Below the pieces are notes generated by a model. That model saw only the letters and a list, made by a program, of their open reading frames with translations. It was not told the DNA's origin and made no database searches. Shown here piece by piece: positions 1-8,224 of a stretch of DNA of 10,175 nucleotides (positions within the stretch are counted from its first letter, which is position 1; the number at the start of each line of letters is the position of its first letter). A program made the translations under genes and the position numbers. The stretch comes from Halomonas sp. GTDB taxonomy: Bacteria > Pseudomonadota > Gammaproteobacteria > Pseudomonadales > Oleiphilaceae. Location of the stretch: positions 1-10,175 of the forward strand of contig SLIH01000190.1 in assembly GCA_007135745.1 (NCBI GenBank), in the 5' to 3' direction.

Positions 1-3000
1 GAGATCGGCGCTGGTGGTTTCGGTCTCCACCGGTGCGGATTCTTCCTCGGTATGGGCGACACTGTCTTCGCTTTCCTGCTCAGGCGTCTCGGTAGCTTCT
101 TCGCCTTCCTCCTCCGCAGAATCAGTTTCTGCTGCGGATTCTTCGACATCCGTAACCTGAGTGACCGGTACCTCCTGACGGGCATCCTCGCGATACTGGC
201 GAATGGCATCCATCAGTTCGGGTGCTGCGTGGCACTGGCTCTGTTCACCGACGGTATCCACCATCTCCGACAGGGCATCCTGTGCTCGGGTTAGAAGATC
301 CCCCAGGGCCTCGCCGCCACTGAGATAGCCTTCGGTGACACCCTCGAGGAGGTTTTCCATTTCATGGGAAAGTTCCCGAATGGGCGTAATTTCGGCGAGT
401 CCTGCGCCACCTTTGAGCGTATGGATATCCCGCTGGAGCTGGCGCAGGGGATCGGTCTGTTCGGGTGCCTGACGCCACTGTTCCAGAACCTCGGCAGTAC
501 TGCTGATCAGATCCCGGGCCTCTTCCAGGAAGATTTCTGCCATCTCCGGATCCAGGGTGACCGCGGTGCCTGTCTGTTCGGCGGTTCTGGCTTCAGCTTC
601 TTCCGGCGTTTCGGATTCCTCCGGGCCGCTTGCCTGTTCTGCCTCTTCAGCGGGTTGATCGGCAGATTCGGGCTCGGTCGCGGTGGTTTCGTCGATCGCA
701 CCCAGTTCGTCGTCCCAGTCGACTTCTCCAAGCTCCAGATCATCGCTCAGACTCTGATCGATGGTGTCCAGGTCTTCGCCAAAGCGGTCGTTGAAAGCTT
801 TTTCCTGGGCTTCGGCGCGCAGCTGCCGGAGATCCGCCGCCTGTTCGCTGAGGCGATTGACCAGGGTGCGTTGGGGCTCGGTTGCCAGTCCCGCCGCAAG
901 CTGGTCCATGAGATTGATGAGTGCTTCGTGGCCTTCGTGGGCCAGCCCGGTCATGGATTCGCCGGGGGCTTCCGGTGACTGGCGTGCTTCGGTGTACAGG
1001 CTGGCCAAGGCTGCTGAAAGATCTTCAACATCCGTTACGTTGGCTTTGGCGGCGTTACTGGCCAGGGTTCCGAGACTCTCGGCCAGCTGCTCGAGCCCCG
1101 CCGTGTCGGTCGGCTCCTGAAGCCAGGAATCGAGAATGTCGTCCGCATCAAGCAACTGGTCAATGCCTTCATTGAGAAACAGTTGCAGCAGGTCCATGTC
1201 CGAGGCCACGCCGGTTGCCTCGGAAACACCTGTGTCCTCCGGCAGGTGCTGTCGCCATGCCTCCGTGAGGCGATCCAGGAATTCGTGAGTTCCCGGAAGC
1301 TCCGCCTGTGGCGAACTGTCTATCTGTTCCAGTCCCTGCTCCACAAAGTCCCGCAACTGGCGGAGCAGGTCGATGACCTCCGGCGAGGCCTGCTGGCCTT
1401 CGGCGCGGGCATGTTTGATGAATTTCTCGATCGGCGTGGCCACGGTGGCAATGGGATCAATGCCAGCGGTGTGAGCGCTGCCTTTCAGGGTGTGGAGCGC
1501 GCGCGAGAGATCATCGGTATAGGGCGTTGTGTCTTTACGTTCTCCCTCGGCAATAAAATCGTTCAGTGTCTGGAGATGCGTGCTTGTTTCAGACCGGAAA
1601 ATGTCCAGCAGCACTGGATCGAGACCTGCCTCCGTCAAGGCTTCACTGCTCTGTGGTGTTGCCTGTGGTTCTTCTTTCGCTTCTGTGGTTTTCTCGGTCT
1701 CGGAAGTCGACTCGGCTGCCCCTGCCGGCATGGGTTCGGCGTCCAGGATTTCGCCCTTGGCCAGGGCATTGGCGCGCGCCTCGAGCGTGGCGGTGTCCCT
1801 GGATGTGGCACGGCGGTGACGGAAGTCATCCACCAGATCCGGGATGGCAGCTGTTACGTCTTCGAGTAACCGAGCCATGTCATCGCTCATGAAAATCTGG
1901 CCCTCAATGACACGATTCAGGGCATTCTCAACGGTCCATGCCAGTTCCCCGATGGTATGGGCTTCCACCATGCGGCCACTGCCCTTGAGGGTGTGGAAAG
2001 CACGCCGGATCTCGGCCAGTGCCGAGGCGTTGTCATACTGGGCGAGAAGCTGGGGCAGAAACTCGCCAATGGTTTCAAGAACTTCCTCGGCCTCTTCGAT
2101 GAAGATTTCCACAATCTCATCGTCAACCAGGGAGTCGTCATCGGCTTCGCTGGCCGCCTCTGTCGGCTCGGGCTCGACGGGTGCAGGTTCCTCGGGGGGC
2201 GCAGCAGCCTCGACAGTCTCGCCTTCATGTTCAGGCTCTTCAGTCGGGGGTTCGGTCTCGGTTGTCTGCTCGGGTTCGTCGTCGACTTCCTCGATATCCG
2301 CCTGACCGGCATCAATTTCCGATTCCGCCTCATCCTCCGTTGCCACGCCCGGTTTGTGGGCGTCGACAATGGCATTGGCTTCTTCCATCAGTGCCGCGAT
2401 GTCGCCGGTCATGTTGCCGTCACGGAATTCCTGGATAAGACGGGGCAGCCGGTCGATAACCCGGTCCAGCAGGGAGAACATGCTCTCTCCGGGTGTGATG
2501 GTGCGGTCAAGGACGCGGTTGAGCAGGTTCTCCACCGACCAGGCCAGTTCGCCAATGCTGGTGGCTCCGACGAGTCTGCCGCTGCCCTTGAGGGTATGGA
2601 AAGCGCGGCGGACCTCGCTCAGGGCATGGTGGTCCTCGTAATTCTCACGGACAGCAGGGTAATGCTCGCGAATGGCTTCCAGGACTTCGTCCGCTTCTTC
2701 AACAAAGATCTCGAGGATGTCGTCATCGAGCAGGTCGGCATCGCTCTGCTTGGGCTCGGGCTGTGCCGCCGGCTGAGCATCCGCCGCAGTGGCCGCCTCA
2801 TCAACCACCGGAATCTGCCAGGTGGGTTCGGCGCCCACGGGAAAGCCGAGTTCTTCCAGGCTCTCCTCGGCCATGGTGAGAATGGCTTCGTTGTCTTCAA
2901 TGCCGTCGGCCAGCCTCTCTAGGTAGTATTCGATACTGGTGATGGCATCGGCCAGGGTGTCCAGCTGACTCCAATCCGGGACATATTGCTCGTTGAGCAG

Positions 3001-4524
3001 AGCATCGCGGACGAAACGCTCGCAGGACTCGAGCATTGATGCCGTATGCTCCAGAGGGATCAGTGCCAGGCTGCCACGAATGCTGTGTATAAGCTCCGGC
3101 ACCTGGCGGATTTCCTCACGGTCCCATTGCGAAGCAATGAAATTGACGATCGCTGTCTTGACCTGCTCCAGGGCGTTGCGGGATTCCCGCAGCACCGCGT
3201 CGCTGGCATCAGTGACATGCCGGGGACTGTAGTGGCCTTCCCCATCGTCTCCGGCGTCAGCTTCTGGAACGCCACGCTGGTCTTCCAGGCCGGAAAGTGT
3301 GGCTTCCACATAGAGCAGGGCACCGGCAATATCCATCAGGGTGCCGTCATCCGGGGCCGTCTGTTCAGCGGCCAGACGGTTGACGAGCTCGGCCTGGTCA
3401 AGAATGACCTGACGGGGGCCGCCCTGCCCCAGCATGGAGAGCGTATTGGCGATCTGGTTGAGTACCGGGACGAGTTCTTCAAGCTCCTGGGGGTCACGGG
3501 TGGTGCCGCGAACAAAGAGATCGAGCTGGTCCTTGACCGAGGCCAGTTCCTCGGTCAGAGCGCTGATGACCGAGCGCATGGCTTCCCGGTTGGGGCCAAA
3601 ATGCTGACCTTGCTCGGCCTCTTCGTCGCCGGGCAGTGCATTGCCGAGCTGGTAGCGTTCAATAACGGTACGTACCCGTTCTGAATCCGCGCCAGCGCCG
3701 CGGGCAACGTAGTAAAGCAGGTTCTTCAGAACGTCTTCGGGGGCGGGTTCACTGAGCACGTGCTCATGCTCATCGATCAGGCGTTTGGCCTGATGATCGA
3801 GTTCGCCAATCATGTGGTTGGTGGCCGCGCCCAGCTCATTCTGCCCGGAACGCAGTGTGTCCAGAAAGGCACCGGCTGCCAGCCATAGCTCGCCCTGCGG
3901 GGTTTTCTGACAGAGTTTGATCAGACGGACCATGACCTTGTCGAGGTAATCCAGGTGAGCTTCCACATCCACGTCACGTTCCAGGCCGGAACGGGCAAAC
4001 TGAAACATTTGATAGAGTTTGCGCACATTGGCCAGCACCTTGTCGTCCTGAAGGCGCTGCTCGACCTTGGGATCCGGTGTAAAGCGTGCGGGGGAGAGAT
4101 CCGGATTGAACAGTGAGCTGGCGGAGAGAAAGGGCTCGTTGCGCGCGGCACGCAGATCGTTCAACAGCGGTAACAGAGCCAGCGGCACATCATCCACGCT
4201 GCTTTTAAGCGTGGCCAGGTATTCCGGCAGTTGCAGAATACCCTGCATGAGACTGCTGATGGCCTGATCCGCCTCATCGACCGTTTCGGCAAGAATCGCT
4301 TCGGCCAGCCGCTCCATTTCTTCGGCCACAAGCGCCGCGCCGAAGAGTTCCACCATGCGCAGTGTGCCGTGTACCTGATGGAGGTGGTTCAGGCAGAAAC
4401 GCAGCCGCGAGGTATCCTCCCGGTCATCGGCGTAAGCCTCCAGGGCTTTCTGCGCCTGCTTCAGGGTTTCCTGGATCTCACCGCGAACCCAGTGCAGGGA
4501 AATGCTGTCATGGTGATTGGCCAT
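1..4524 (-). CDS. chpA: ChpA/PilL, multi-phosphotransfer-domain CheA-type histidine kinase of the Pil-Chp system (N-terminal 1508 residues; continues beyond the left edge)
   Basis: An uninterrupted frame of 1508 codons opens with ATG at 4524 (GGAG at 4530-4533, 5 nt upstream) and has no stop before base 1. Phosphotransfer-like modules follow one another. Candidate phosphosites are H49 (HQVHG), N360/T361 (no His), H480 (HSIRG), H643, H844 and H1011 (all HTLKG), G1152 (GTLAS, no His) and H1368 (HTLKG). Residues about 1-430 resemble the ChpA N-terminal region that is related to FimL. Glu/Asp/Pro-rich linkers lie near 729-798, 926-966, 1250-1322 and 1449-1508. P. aeruginosa ChpA, about 2470 residues long, is described with six Hpt, one Thr- and one Ser-type module, followed by CheA kinase, CheW-like and receiver domains. 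The eight modules here agree with that plan, so the catalytic half should lie off the window. It is the last visible gene of the operon, 17 bp after pilK. In this family it passes phosphate to PilG and PilH to control pilus extension and retraction. The family assignment is firm; the assignment of the two His-less modules is inferred. Confidence 0.95.
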   Translation of the reverse strand, partial: MANHHDSISLHWVRGEIQETLKQAQKALEAYADDREDTSRLRFCLNHLHQVHGTLRMVELFGAALVAEEMERLAEAILAETVDEADQAISSLMQGILQLPEYLATLKSSVDDVPLALLPLLNDLRAARNEPFLSASSLFNPDLSPARFTPDPKVEQRLQDDKVLANVRKLYQMFQFARSGLERDVDVEAHLDYLDKVMVRLIKLCQKTPQGELWLAAGAFLDTLRSGQNELGAATNHMIGELDHQAKRLIDEHEHVLSEPAPEDVLKNLLYYVARGAGADSERVRTVIERYQLGNALPGDEEAEQGQHFGPNREAMRSVISALTEELASVKDQLDLFVRGTTRDPQELEELVPVLNQIANTLSMLGQGGPRQVILDQAELVNRLAAEQTAPDDGTLMDIAGALLYVEATLSGLEDQRGVPEADAGDDGEGHYSPRHVTDASDAVLRESRNALEQVKTAIVNFIASQWDREEIRQVPELIHSIRGSLALIPLEHTASMLESCERFVRDALLNEQYVPDWSQLDTLADAITSIEYYLERLADGIEDNEAILTMAEESLEELGFPVGAEPTWQIPVVDEAATAADAQPAAQPEPKQSDADLLDDDILEIFVEEADEVLEAIREHYPAVRENYEDHHALSEVRRAFHTLKGSGRLVGATSIGELAWSVENLLNRVLDRTITPGESMFSLLDRVIDRLPRLIQEFRDGNMTGDIAALMEEANAIVDAHKPGVATEDEAESEIDAGQADIEEVDDEPEQTTETEPPTEEPEHEGETVEAAAPPEEPAPVEPEPTEAASEADDDSLVDDEIVEIFIEEAEEVLETIGEFLPQLLAQYDNASALAEIRRAFHTLKGSGRMVEAHTIGELAWTVENALNRVIEGQIFMSDDMARLLEDVTAAIPDLVDDFRHRRATSRDTATLEARANALAKGEILDAEPMPAGAAESTSETEKTTEAKEEPQATPQSSEALTEAGLDPVLLDIFRSETSTHLQTLNDFIAEGERKDTTPYTDDLSRALHTLKGSAHTAGIDPIATVATPIEKFIKHARAEGQQASPEVIDLLRQLRDFVEQGLEQIDSSPQAELPGTHEFLDRLTEAWRQHLPEDTGVSEATGVASDMDLLQLFLNEGIDQLLDADDILDSWLQEPTDTAGLEQLAESLGTLASNAAKANVTDVEDLSAALASLYTEARQSPEAPGESMTGLAHEGHEALINLMDQLAAGLATEPQRTLVNRLSEQAADLRQLRAEAQEKAFNDRFGEDLDTIDQSLSDDLELGEVDWDDELGAIDETTATEPESADQPAEEAEQASGPEESETPEEAEARTAEQTGTAVTLDPEMAEIFLEEARDLISSTAEVLEQWRQAPEQTDPLRQLQRDIHTLKGGAGLAEITPIRELSHEMENLLEGVTEGYLSGGEALGDLLTRAQDALSEMVDTVGEQSQCHAAPELMDAIRQYREDARQEVPVTQVTDVEESAAETDSAEEEGEEATETPEQESEDSVAHTEEESAPVETETTSADL
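1819..2130 (-). repeat. Hpt module copy 2 of a duplicated pair inside chpA
   Basis: This stretch encodes ChpA residues 799-902, with phosphosite H844 in FHTLKGSGR. It is the gapless partner of the module at 2422-2733. The two copies are separated by a roughly 97-residue acidic Glu/Pro-rich linker. Both keep the full H-x-L-K-G motif, so both are predicted to be phosphorylatable. Confidence 0.8.
2422..2733 (-). repeat. Hpt module copy 1 of a duplicated pair inside chpA
   Basis: This stretch encodes ChpA residues 598-701, an Hpt module with phosphosite H643 in FHTLKGSGR. It aligns without gaps, over 104 residues, to the module at 1819-2130. A hand count gives about 57 identical positions. Shared stretches include EIF, EEA, RRAFHTLKGSGR, IGELAW and VEN. 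The other Hpt modules of the protein are much less alike, so an internal duplication is the simplest reading. Confidence 0.8.
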
Positions 4525-4541
4525 AACGTCTCCGGTTATTC

Positions 4542-5432
4542 TTATGTATCGCGGCGCCGTCTCCACGCAAGCACGTTGCTTGCGGGGACCCGCTCAAGCT
4601 CAGGGTGCTGCCAATCGGTCAGTTCTCCCTGGCCGAACACCAGGAGTCCACCCGGTGCCAGGCGTTCCGCAAGGCGACTGGCGATTTCGCGACGCCGCCA
4701 GCGGCGGAAGTAAATCAGCACGTTCTGGCAGAAAATCACATCCATACCGTGCATGGGTGCATGCCTGAGTTTCAGTACATTCAGCTGGGAAAAGCACACC
4801 CGGTCACGTATCTCGGGGACGACTTCCACCAGATCGTTGCTGGCTTGCCGAAAATAGCGCTGGCGATCATCCGGTTGGGTTGTCACCAGCTTTCGGGGGC
4901 CGAACTGAGCCTTCCGGGCCTTTTCAAGTGCCACCAGACTGATGTCGGTGCCCGTGACACCGTAATAGGGCCGCTGCTGGAAGGGCTGCAGTGCTTTGTG
5001 CAGCACCATGGCCAGGGTGTATGCCTCTTCCCCGGTTGAGCAACCCACGCTCCAGGCCTCCAGGGCCCTTCGCCGTTTTTCGCCCGCCAGTTGGGTAGCG
5101 TATTCGTAGACGAGTTCGAAGGCCTCGGCATCACGGAAAAAACGGGTTTCCTGTACCGTAAGCCGATCAACCAGCGTCGCCCACTCAACAATGGCGCCGG
5201 GACCCTGGGTGACCTTCTCGAAGTAGGTCTGGTAGCTGTCACAACCAAGCTCACGCATGCGAATCCCCAGGTTGGCCTCCAGGAAGGAGCGGCGTTCCGG
5301 TGACAGCGTCATACCGGTACGCGACTCCAGAAGTTCCTGCCACTGGGCAAACTGGGCGTCATCCATGGCCGGCATGGGCCGGTAGGTCCATGGCTGTTGC
5401 GCTGAATCTTTCTTGCAATCCGCATTGGCCAT
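4542..5432 (-). CDS. pilK: PilK, CheR-type protein-glutamate O-methyltransferase
   Basis: This 296-residue protein is predicted to transfer methyl groups from S-adenosylmethionine to glutamates on the PilJ receptor in the cytoplasm. An N-terminal CheR helical region (about 24-85) precedes the motif LTVQETRFFRD (91-101), which matches the CheR LTxNxTxFFR signature. The SAM-binding loop is GCSTGEEAY (130-138), GTDIS (161-165) forms the next strand, and DVIFCQNVLIYF (231-242) matches the CheR CRNVLIYF motif with Gln in place of Arg. The length fits the family (P. aeruginosa PilK is about 290). The start at 5432 has only a distant GGAG, about 15 nt upstream, and no internal Met has a better ribosome site, so the full frame is kept. 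The gene begins 30 bp after pilJ and ends 17 bp before chpA. A perfect 10-bp palindrome sits just before the start codon. Confidence 0.95.
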   Translation of the reverse strand: MANADCKKDSAQQPWTYRPMPAMDDAQFAQWQELLESRTGMTLSPERRSFLEANLGIRMRELGCDSYQTYFEKVTQGPGAIVEWATLVDRLTVQETRFFRDAEAFELVYEYATQLAGEKRRRALEAWSVGCSTGEEAYTLAMVLHKALQPFQQRPYYGVTGTDISLVALEKARKAQFGPRKLVTTQPDDRQRYFRQASNDLVEVVPEIRDRVCFSQLNVLKLRHAPMHGMDVIFCQNVLIYFRRWRRREIASRLAERLAPGGLLVFGQGELTDWQHPELERVPASNVLAWRRRRDT

Positions 5433-5462
5433 GATGTGCGCACAGCGACTCCGTTGATGACT

Positions 5463-7580
5463 TTACCGTACTGTCGGAACGTCCTCGTCTTCATCCTGTT
5501 CGGCGTCGGCCTGATCGAACGCATCGGATGCCGAGCCATGCATTGATGTCTGCTCGTCCTCTGGCAGTTCGGGCAGTTTGAAGCCGGCAACCGATTCACG
5601 CAGCTCGGCGGCCATTTCCGCCAGATTCCCGATGGACTGGGCGGTCTGGTTGGTGCCCGAGGAGGTCTGCGAGGTGATCTCCTGGATGACGTTCATGGTG
5701 TTGGAAATGTGTGCCGCTGAGGACGACTGCTGGCGTGCTGCGTTGGAGATGTTCTGGATCAGTTCCGCCAGGTTGGTGGATACGTTCTCGATCTCCTCCA
5801 GTGCCACACCGGCGTCCTGGGCCAGGCGGGCACCACGGACCACCTCACTGGTGGTGTGTTCCATGGAGATAACGGCCTCGTTGGTATCCGACTGGATCGT
5901 CTTGACCAGCGCCTCGATCTGCTTGGTTGCCGCCGAGGAACGTTCCGCCAGGCGCTGGACTTCGTCCGCGACCACCGCGAAGCCCCGGCCCGCGTCACCG
6001 GCCATGGAGGCCTGAATGGCCGCGTTCAGCGACAGGATGTTGGTCTGGTCGGCGATGTCGTTGATCAGCGATACGATGTCACCGATTTCCTGGGAAGACT
6101 CACCCAGGCGCTTGATCCGCTTGGACGTTTCCTGAATCTGTTCGCGGATGTCGTCCATGCCACGGATGGTGTTCTGTACCACTTCGGCGCCTTTCTTGGC
6201 GATCGCTACCGAGCGCTCCGCCACCGAAGAAGATTCGGAAGCGTTGGAGGATACCTGGTCAATGGAAACGGCCATCTCGTTAACAGCCGCAGAGGCACCG
6301 GCGATTTCCTGCGCCTGGTGCTCGGAAGCTTCCGCCAGTTGCTTGGCGGTGGACTGGGTTTCCTGGGCGGAGGAAGCAACCCGTACCGCAGTATCCCGGA
6401 TCGACTGTACCAGGTTACGCATCTGGTCGATCGCGTAGTTGATTGAGTCGGCGATGGCGCCCGTGAAGTCCTCGGTTACCGTGGCCTCCGTGGTCAGGTC
6501 ACCATCGGCCAGATCGGCCAGTTCGTCCAGCAGTCGCAGGATGGCGTTCTGGTTCTGTTCGTTCTGCTCCTGCGTCTGACGCAGCTGCTTCTGGGACGCG
6601 TGATAGAGAGCGAAACCGATCAGCACAATGTTGAGTACGATGGCGATCAGAAGAATGAAGGCCAATGCCGGGCTGATCAGCCGGTCACGTTCCTGGACCA
6701 GTTCCACCAGTGAGGAGGTTTCGCGCAGCAGCTCGGGGCTGACCTGGAAAATGGTGCTTGCGGATTCCCGGGCCCGGAAAAGTTCCGGCGAGAAGTCCAG
6801 GATGGCGTCGACGTTCTGGCTCACGAACTCGAACAGCTCTTCGACGATCTCAAGCCCAAACAAGGCATCCATGTCTTCAACCGCGGTGATACCCAATGTC
6901 TCATCACCTTCCATCTGGCCTTCAAGGACCCGGCCGAACTGGCGGGCATCCTCGCCAAAGCGGTTGGCAGCAACGATCGCATCCTCGTCACCGGTAAGGA
7001 TGTTATTGACGCTTCGCGCAATCCGTTCGGCCAGAAGCGACTGGCGCTCGGCCAGTGAGATCTGCTCGGCGGGCGCGTTGCTCATGATCAGGAATTCGAC
7101 GATATCCTCGTATTCGACCTGTAGGTCCGGGATGGTGTCGTTCAGGGTCCGCGCTACTTCATGCAGTGAAAGGACCGCGTCGCGTGTCCCCACAATTTCA
7201 TCGGCATTGGTCCGGACCTGCGCCCAGAGGGCCTCGACCTGGGTCTGTTCAACCAGATCCAGCGGAGGCAGGCCGGTGTCGGGATTGCCTTCCACCATGT
7301 ACTGCCAGAGCTCGCTGAAGCGGTTGCGCGAATTCTCAAGCTGCTCAAACGCGGCCGGGGTGCCACCTGCTGCCTCGGTCGAGTTCTTGGCGATTTCCTG
7401 GGAGAGCACCCGCAGGTCACCGGCGTATTCAATATACTCGGCATCGTGGGTGGCGTTGCGATTGAGTATGATGAGCACCACGCTCAGTGTGATGGTCAAT
7501 GCGACCAGCGAGACGATGAGCCAGGTGATCGTCTTGTTGGCACCTTGCGGTGACATGAATTTTCCAGCTTGATTTATCAT
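5463..7580 (-). CDS. pilJ: PilJ, type IV pilus methyl-accepting chemotaxis receptor
   Basis: This 705-residue inner-membrane chemoreceptor is the sensory input of the Pil-Chp pathway. There is a membrane segment at about 18-39, a periplasmic part (40-302) and a second membrane segment at about 303-326. The periplasmic part has two PilJ-type repeats, around GDLRVLSQEIAKN (55-67) and AERQSLLAERIARSV (177-191). A HAMP-like region (about 327-395) and a long coiled-coil signalling domain follow. The hairpin tip is at about 505-547, with DQTNILSLNAAIQASMAGDA at 511-530 followed by GRGFAVVADEVQRLAERS. The protein ends in an acidic tail without a CheR-tethering NWETF pentapeptide. The start at 7580 is supported by GGGAG 6 nt upstream. 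The length is close to P. aeruginosa PilJ (about 680). A 69-bp gap separates it from pilI. In the model species PilJ responds to pilus-related surface signals; the same role is inferred here. Confidence 0.96.
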   Translation of the reverse strand: MINQAGKFMSPQGANKTITWLIVSLVALTITLSVVLIILNRNATHDAEYIEYAGDLRVLSQEIAKNSTEAAGGTPAAFEQLENSRNRFSELWQYMVEGNPDTGLPPLDLVEQTQVEALWAQVRTNADEIVGTRDAVLSLHEVARTLNDTIPDLQVEYEDIVEFLIMSNAPAEQISLAERQSLLAERIARSVNNILTGDEDAIVAANRFGEDARQFGRVLEGQMEGDETLGITAVEDMDALFGLEIVEELFEFVSQNVDAILDFSPELFRARESASTIFQVSPELLRETSSLVELVQERDRLISPALAFILLIAIVLNIVLIGFALYHASQKQLRQTQEQNEQNQNAILRLLDELADLADGDLTTEATVTEDFTGAIADSINYAIDQMRNLVQSIRDTAVRVASSAQETQSTAKQLAEASEHQAQEIAGASAAVNEMAVSIDQVSSNASESSSVAERSVAIAKKGAEVVQNTIRGMDDIREQIQETSKRIKRLGESSQEIGDIVSLINDIADQTNILSLNAAIQASMAGDAGRGFAVVADEVQRLAERSSAATKQIEALVKTIQSDTNEAVISMEHTTSEVVRGARLAQDAGVALEEIENVSTNLAELIQNISNAARQQSSSAAHISNTMNVIQEITSQTSSGTNQTAQSIGNLAEMAAELRESVAGFKLPELPEDEQTSMHGSASDAFDQADAEQDEDEDVPTVR

Positions 7581-7649
7581 TTTCGGCTCCCGGCCTTCAT
7601 TTCCAATATTGTTATCACGGGTTTTGCCAATGGTTGCTCGTGGTCCTGT

Positions 7650-8210
7650 CTACCACTGGGCTACATCGAGAAATCGTTCGTCTTCTGTAAGAGTCAGTGT
7701 AGAAAATACTTTCCAGAGCTCCTCATTTCGCTCATAACCGCCCTGCAGAAAGGGTCTGACTTTCTCATGGGGCTCCTGCGGTTGGCTGACAAAGTTGTCC
7801 ACCGCGAAGTACTGCATGCCCAGAACAGAATCCACCACCAACCCGCTGAAAATGTCACCGTGCTCGATAACCAGGACACGGCGGTCGCGCAGTGAGCGCG
7901 CGGATCGGGGCAGGGAGAAAAACAGTGCCAGATCCACCACGGGTAGCAGACGCCCACGAACGTTGGCAGCACCCAGGAGAAAATGCCTTACCCCGGGGAT
8001 GGGGGTGAATCGGGGTACGTGCAGTATTTCCACCACCTCACCCATTGGGGCCACATACTGCTCACCGCCAAGGGAGAAGCCGATGCCGTTCCACAATTCA
8101 ATGGCTTCTTCCTGGGCGGGCAGCCCGGCAGCCATGGTGTGGCTGCGGCGGGCGATATCCGCCAGGGCATCAAAGGGGCTGGCCTGAGAGGAAGTTGCCT
8201 CGGCGGACAT
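7650..8210 (-). CDS. pilI: PilI, CheW-like adaptor of the Pil-Chp system
   Basis: This 186-residue cytoplasmic protein consists of one CheW domain (about 38-175) after a short, variable N-terminus. The CheW core is visible as GFSLGGEQYVAPMGEVVEI (44-62), the signature NVRGRLLPVVDL (83-94, canonical NxRG with R85) and VLVIEHGDIFSGLVVDSVLG (112-131). CheW proteins bridge the receptor tip and the P5 domain of the kinase, so PilI should link PilJ to ChpA. The start at 8210 has GGGAG 5 nt upstream. It lies 14 bp after pilH and 69 bp before pilJ, and its length fits PilI (about 178 in P. aeruginosa). CheW-family membership is certain. The name PilI rests on gene order. Confidence 0.95.
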   Translation of the reverse strand: MSAEATSSQASPFDALADIARRSHTMAAGLPAQEEAIELWNGIGFSLGGEQYVAPMGEVVEILHVPRFTPIPGVRHFLLGAANVRGRLLPVVDLALFFSLPRSARSLRDRRVLVIEHGDIFSGLVVDSVLGMQYFAVDNFVSQPQEPHEKVRPFLQGGYERNEELWKVFSTLTLTEDERFLDVAQW

Positions 8211-8224
8211 AGCGGCTCCCGCAA

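Noticed and set aside
364..978. 204-codon plus-strand frame at the chpA linker region
   Set aside because: It is antisense to an acidic Glu-rich linker and the eighth module. The Phe/Gly-rich translation is what the reverse of GAA/GCC-type codons produces.
1957..2922. 321-codon open frame on the plus strand within chpA
   Set aside because: It lies antisense to the Hpt modules of chpA. The translation has no recognisable domain, and the minus-strand frame is clearly the coding one. Long antisense frames are common in GC-rich genes.
6628..7572. 314-codon open frame on the plus strand opposite pilJ
   Set aside because: It is antisense to the sensory half of pilJ. The product is a Ser/Arg-rich low-complexity translation with no domain, a shadow of pilJ codon usage.
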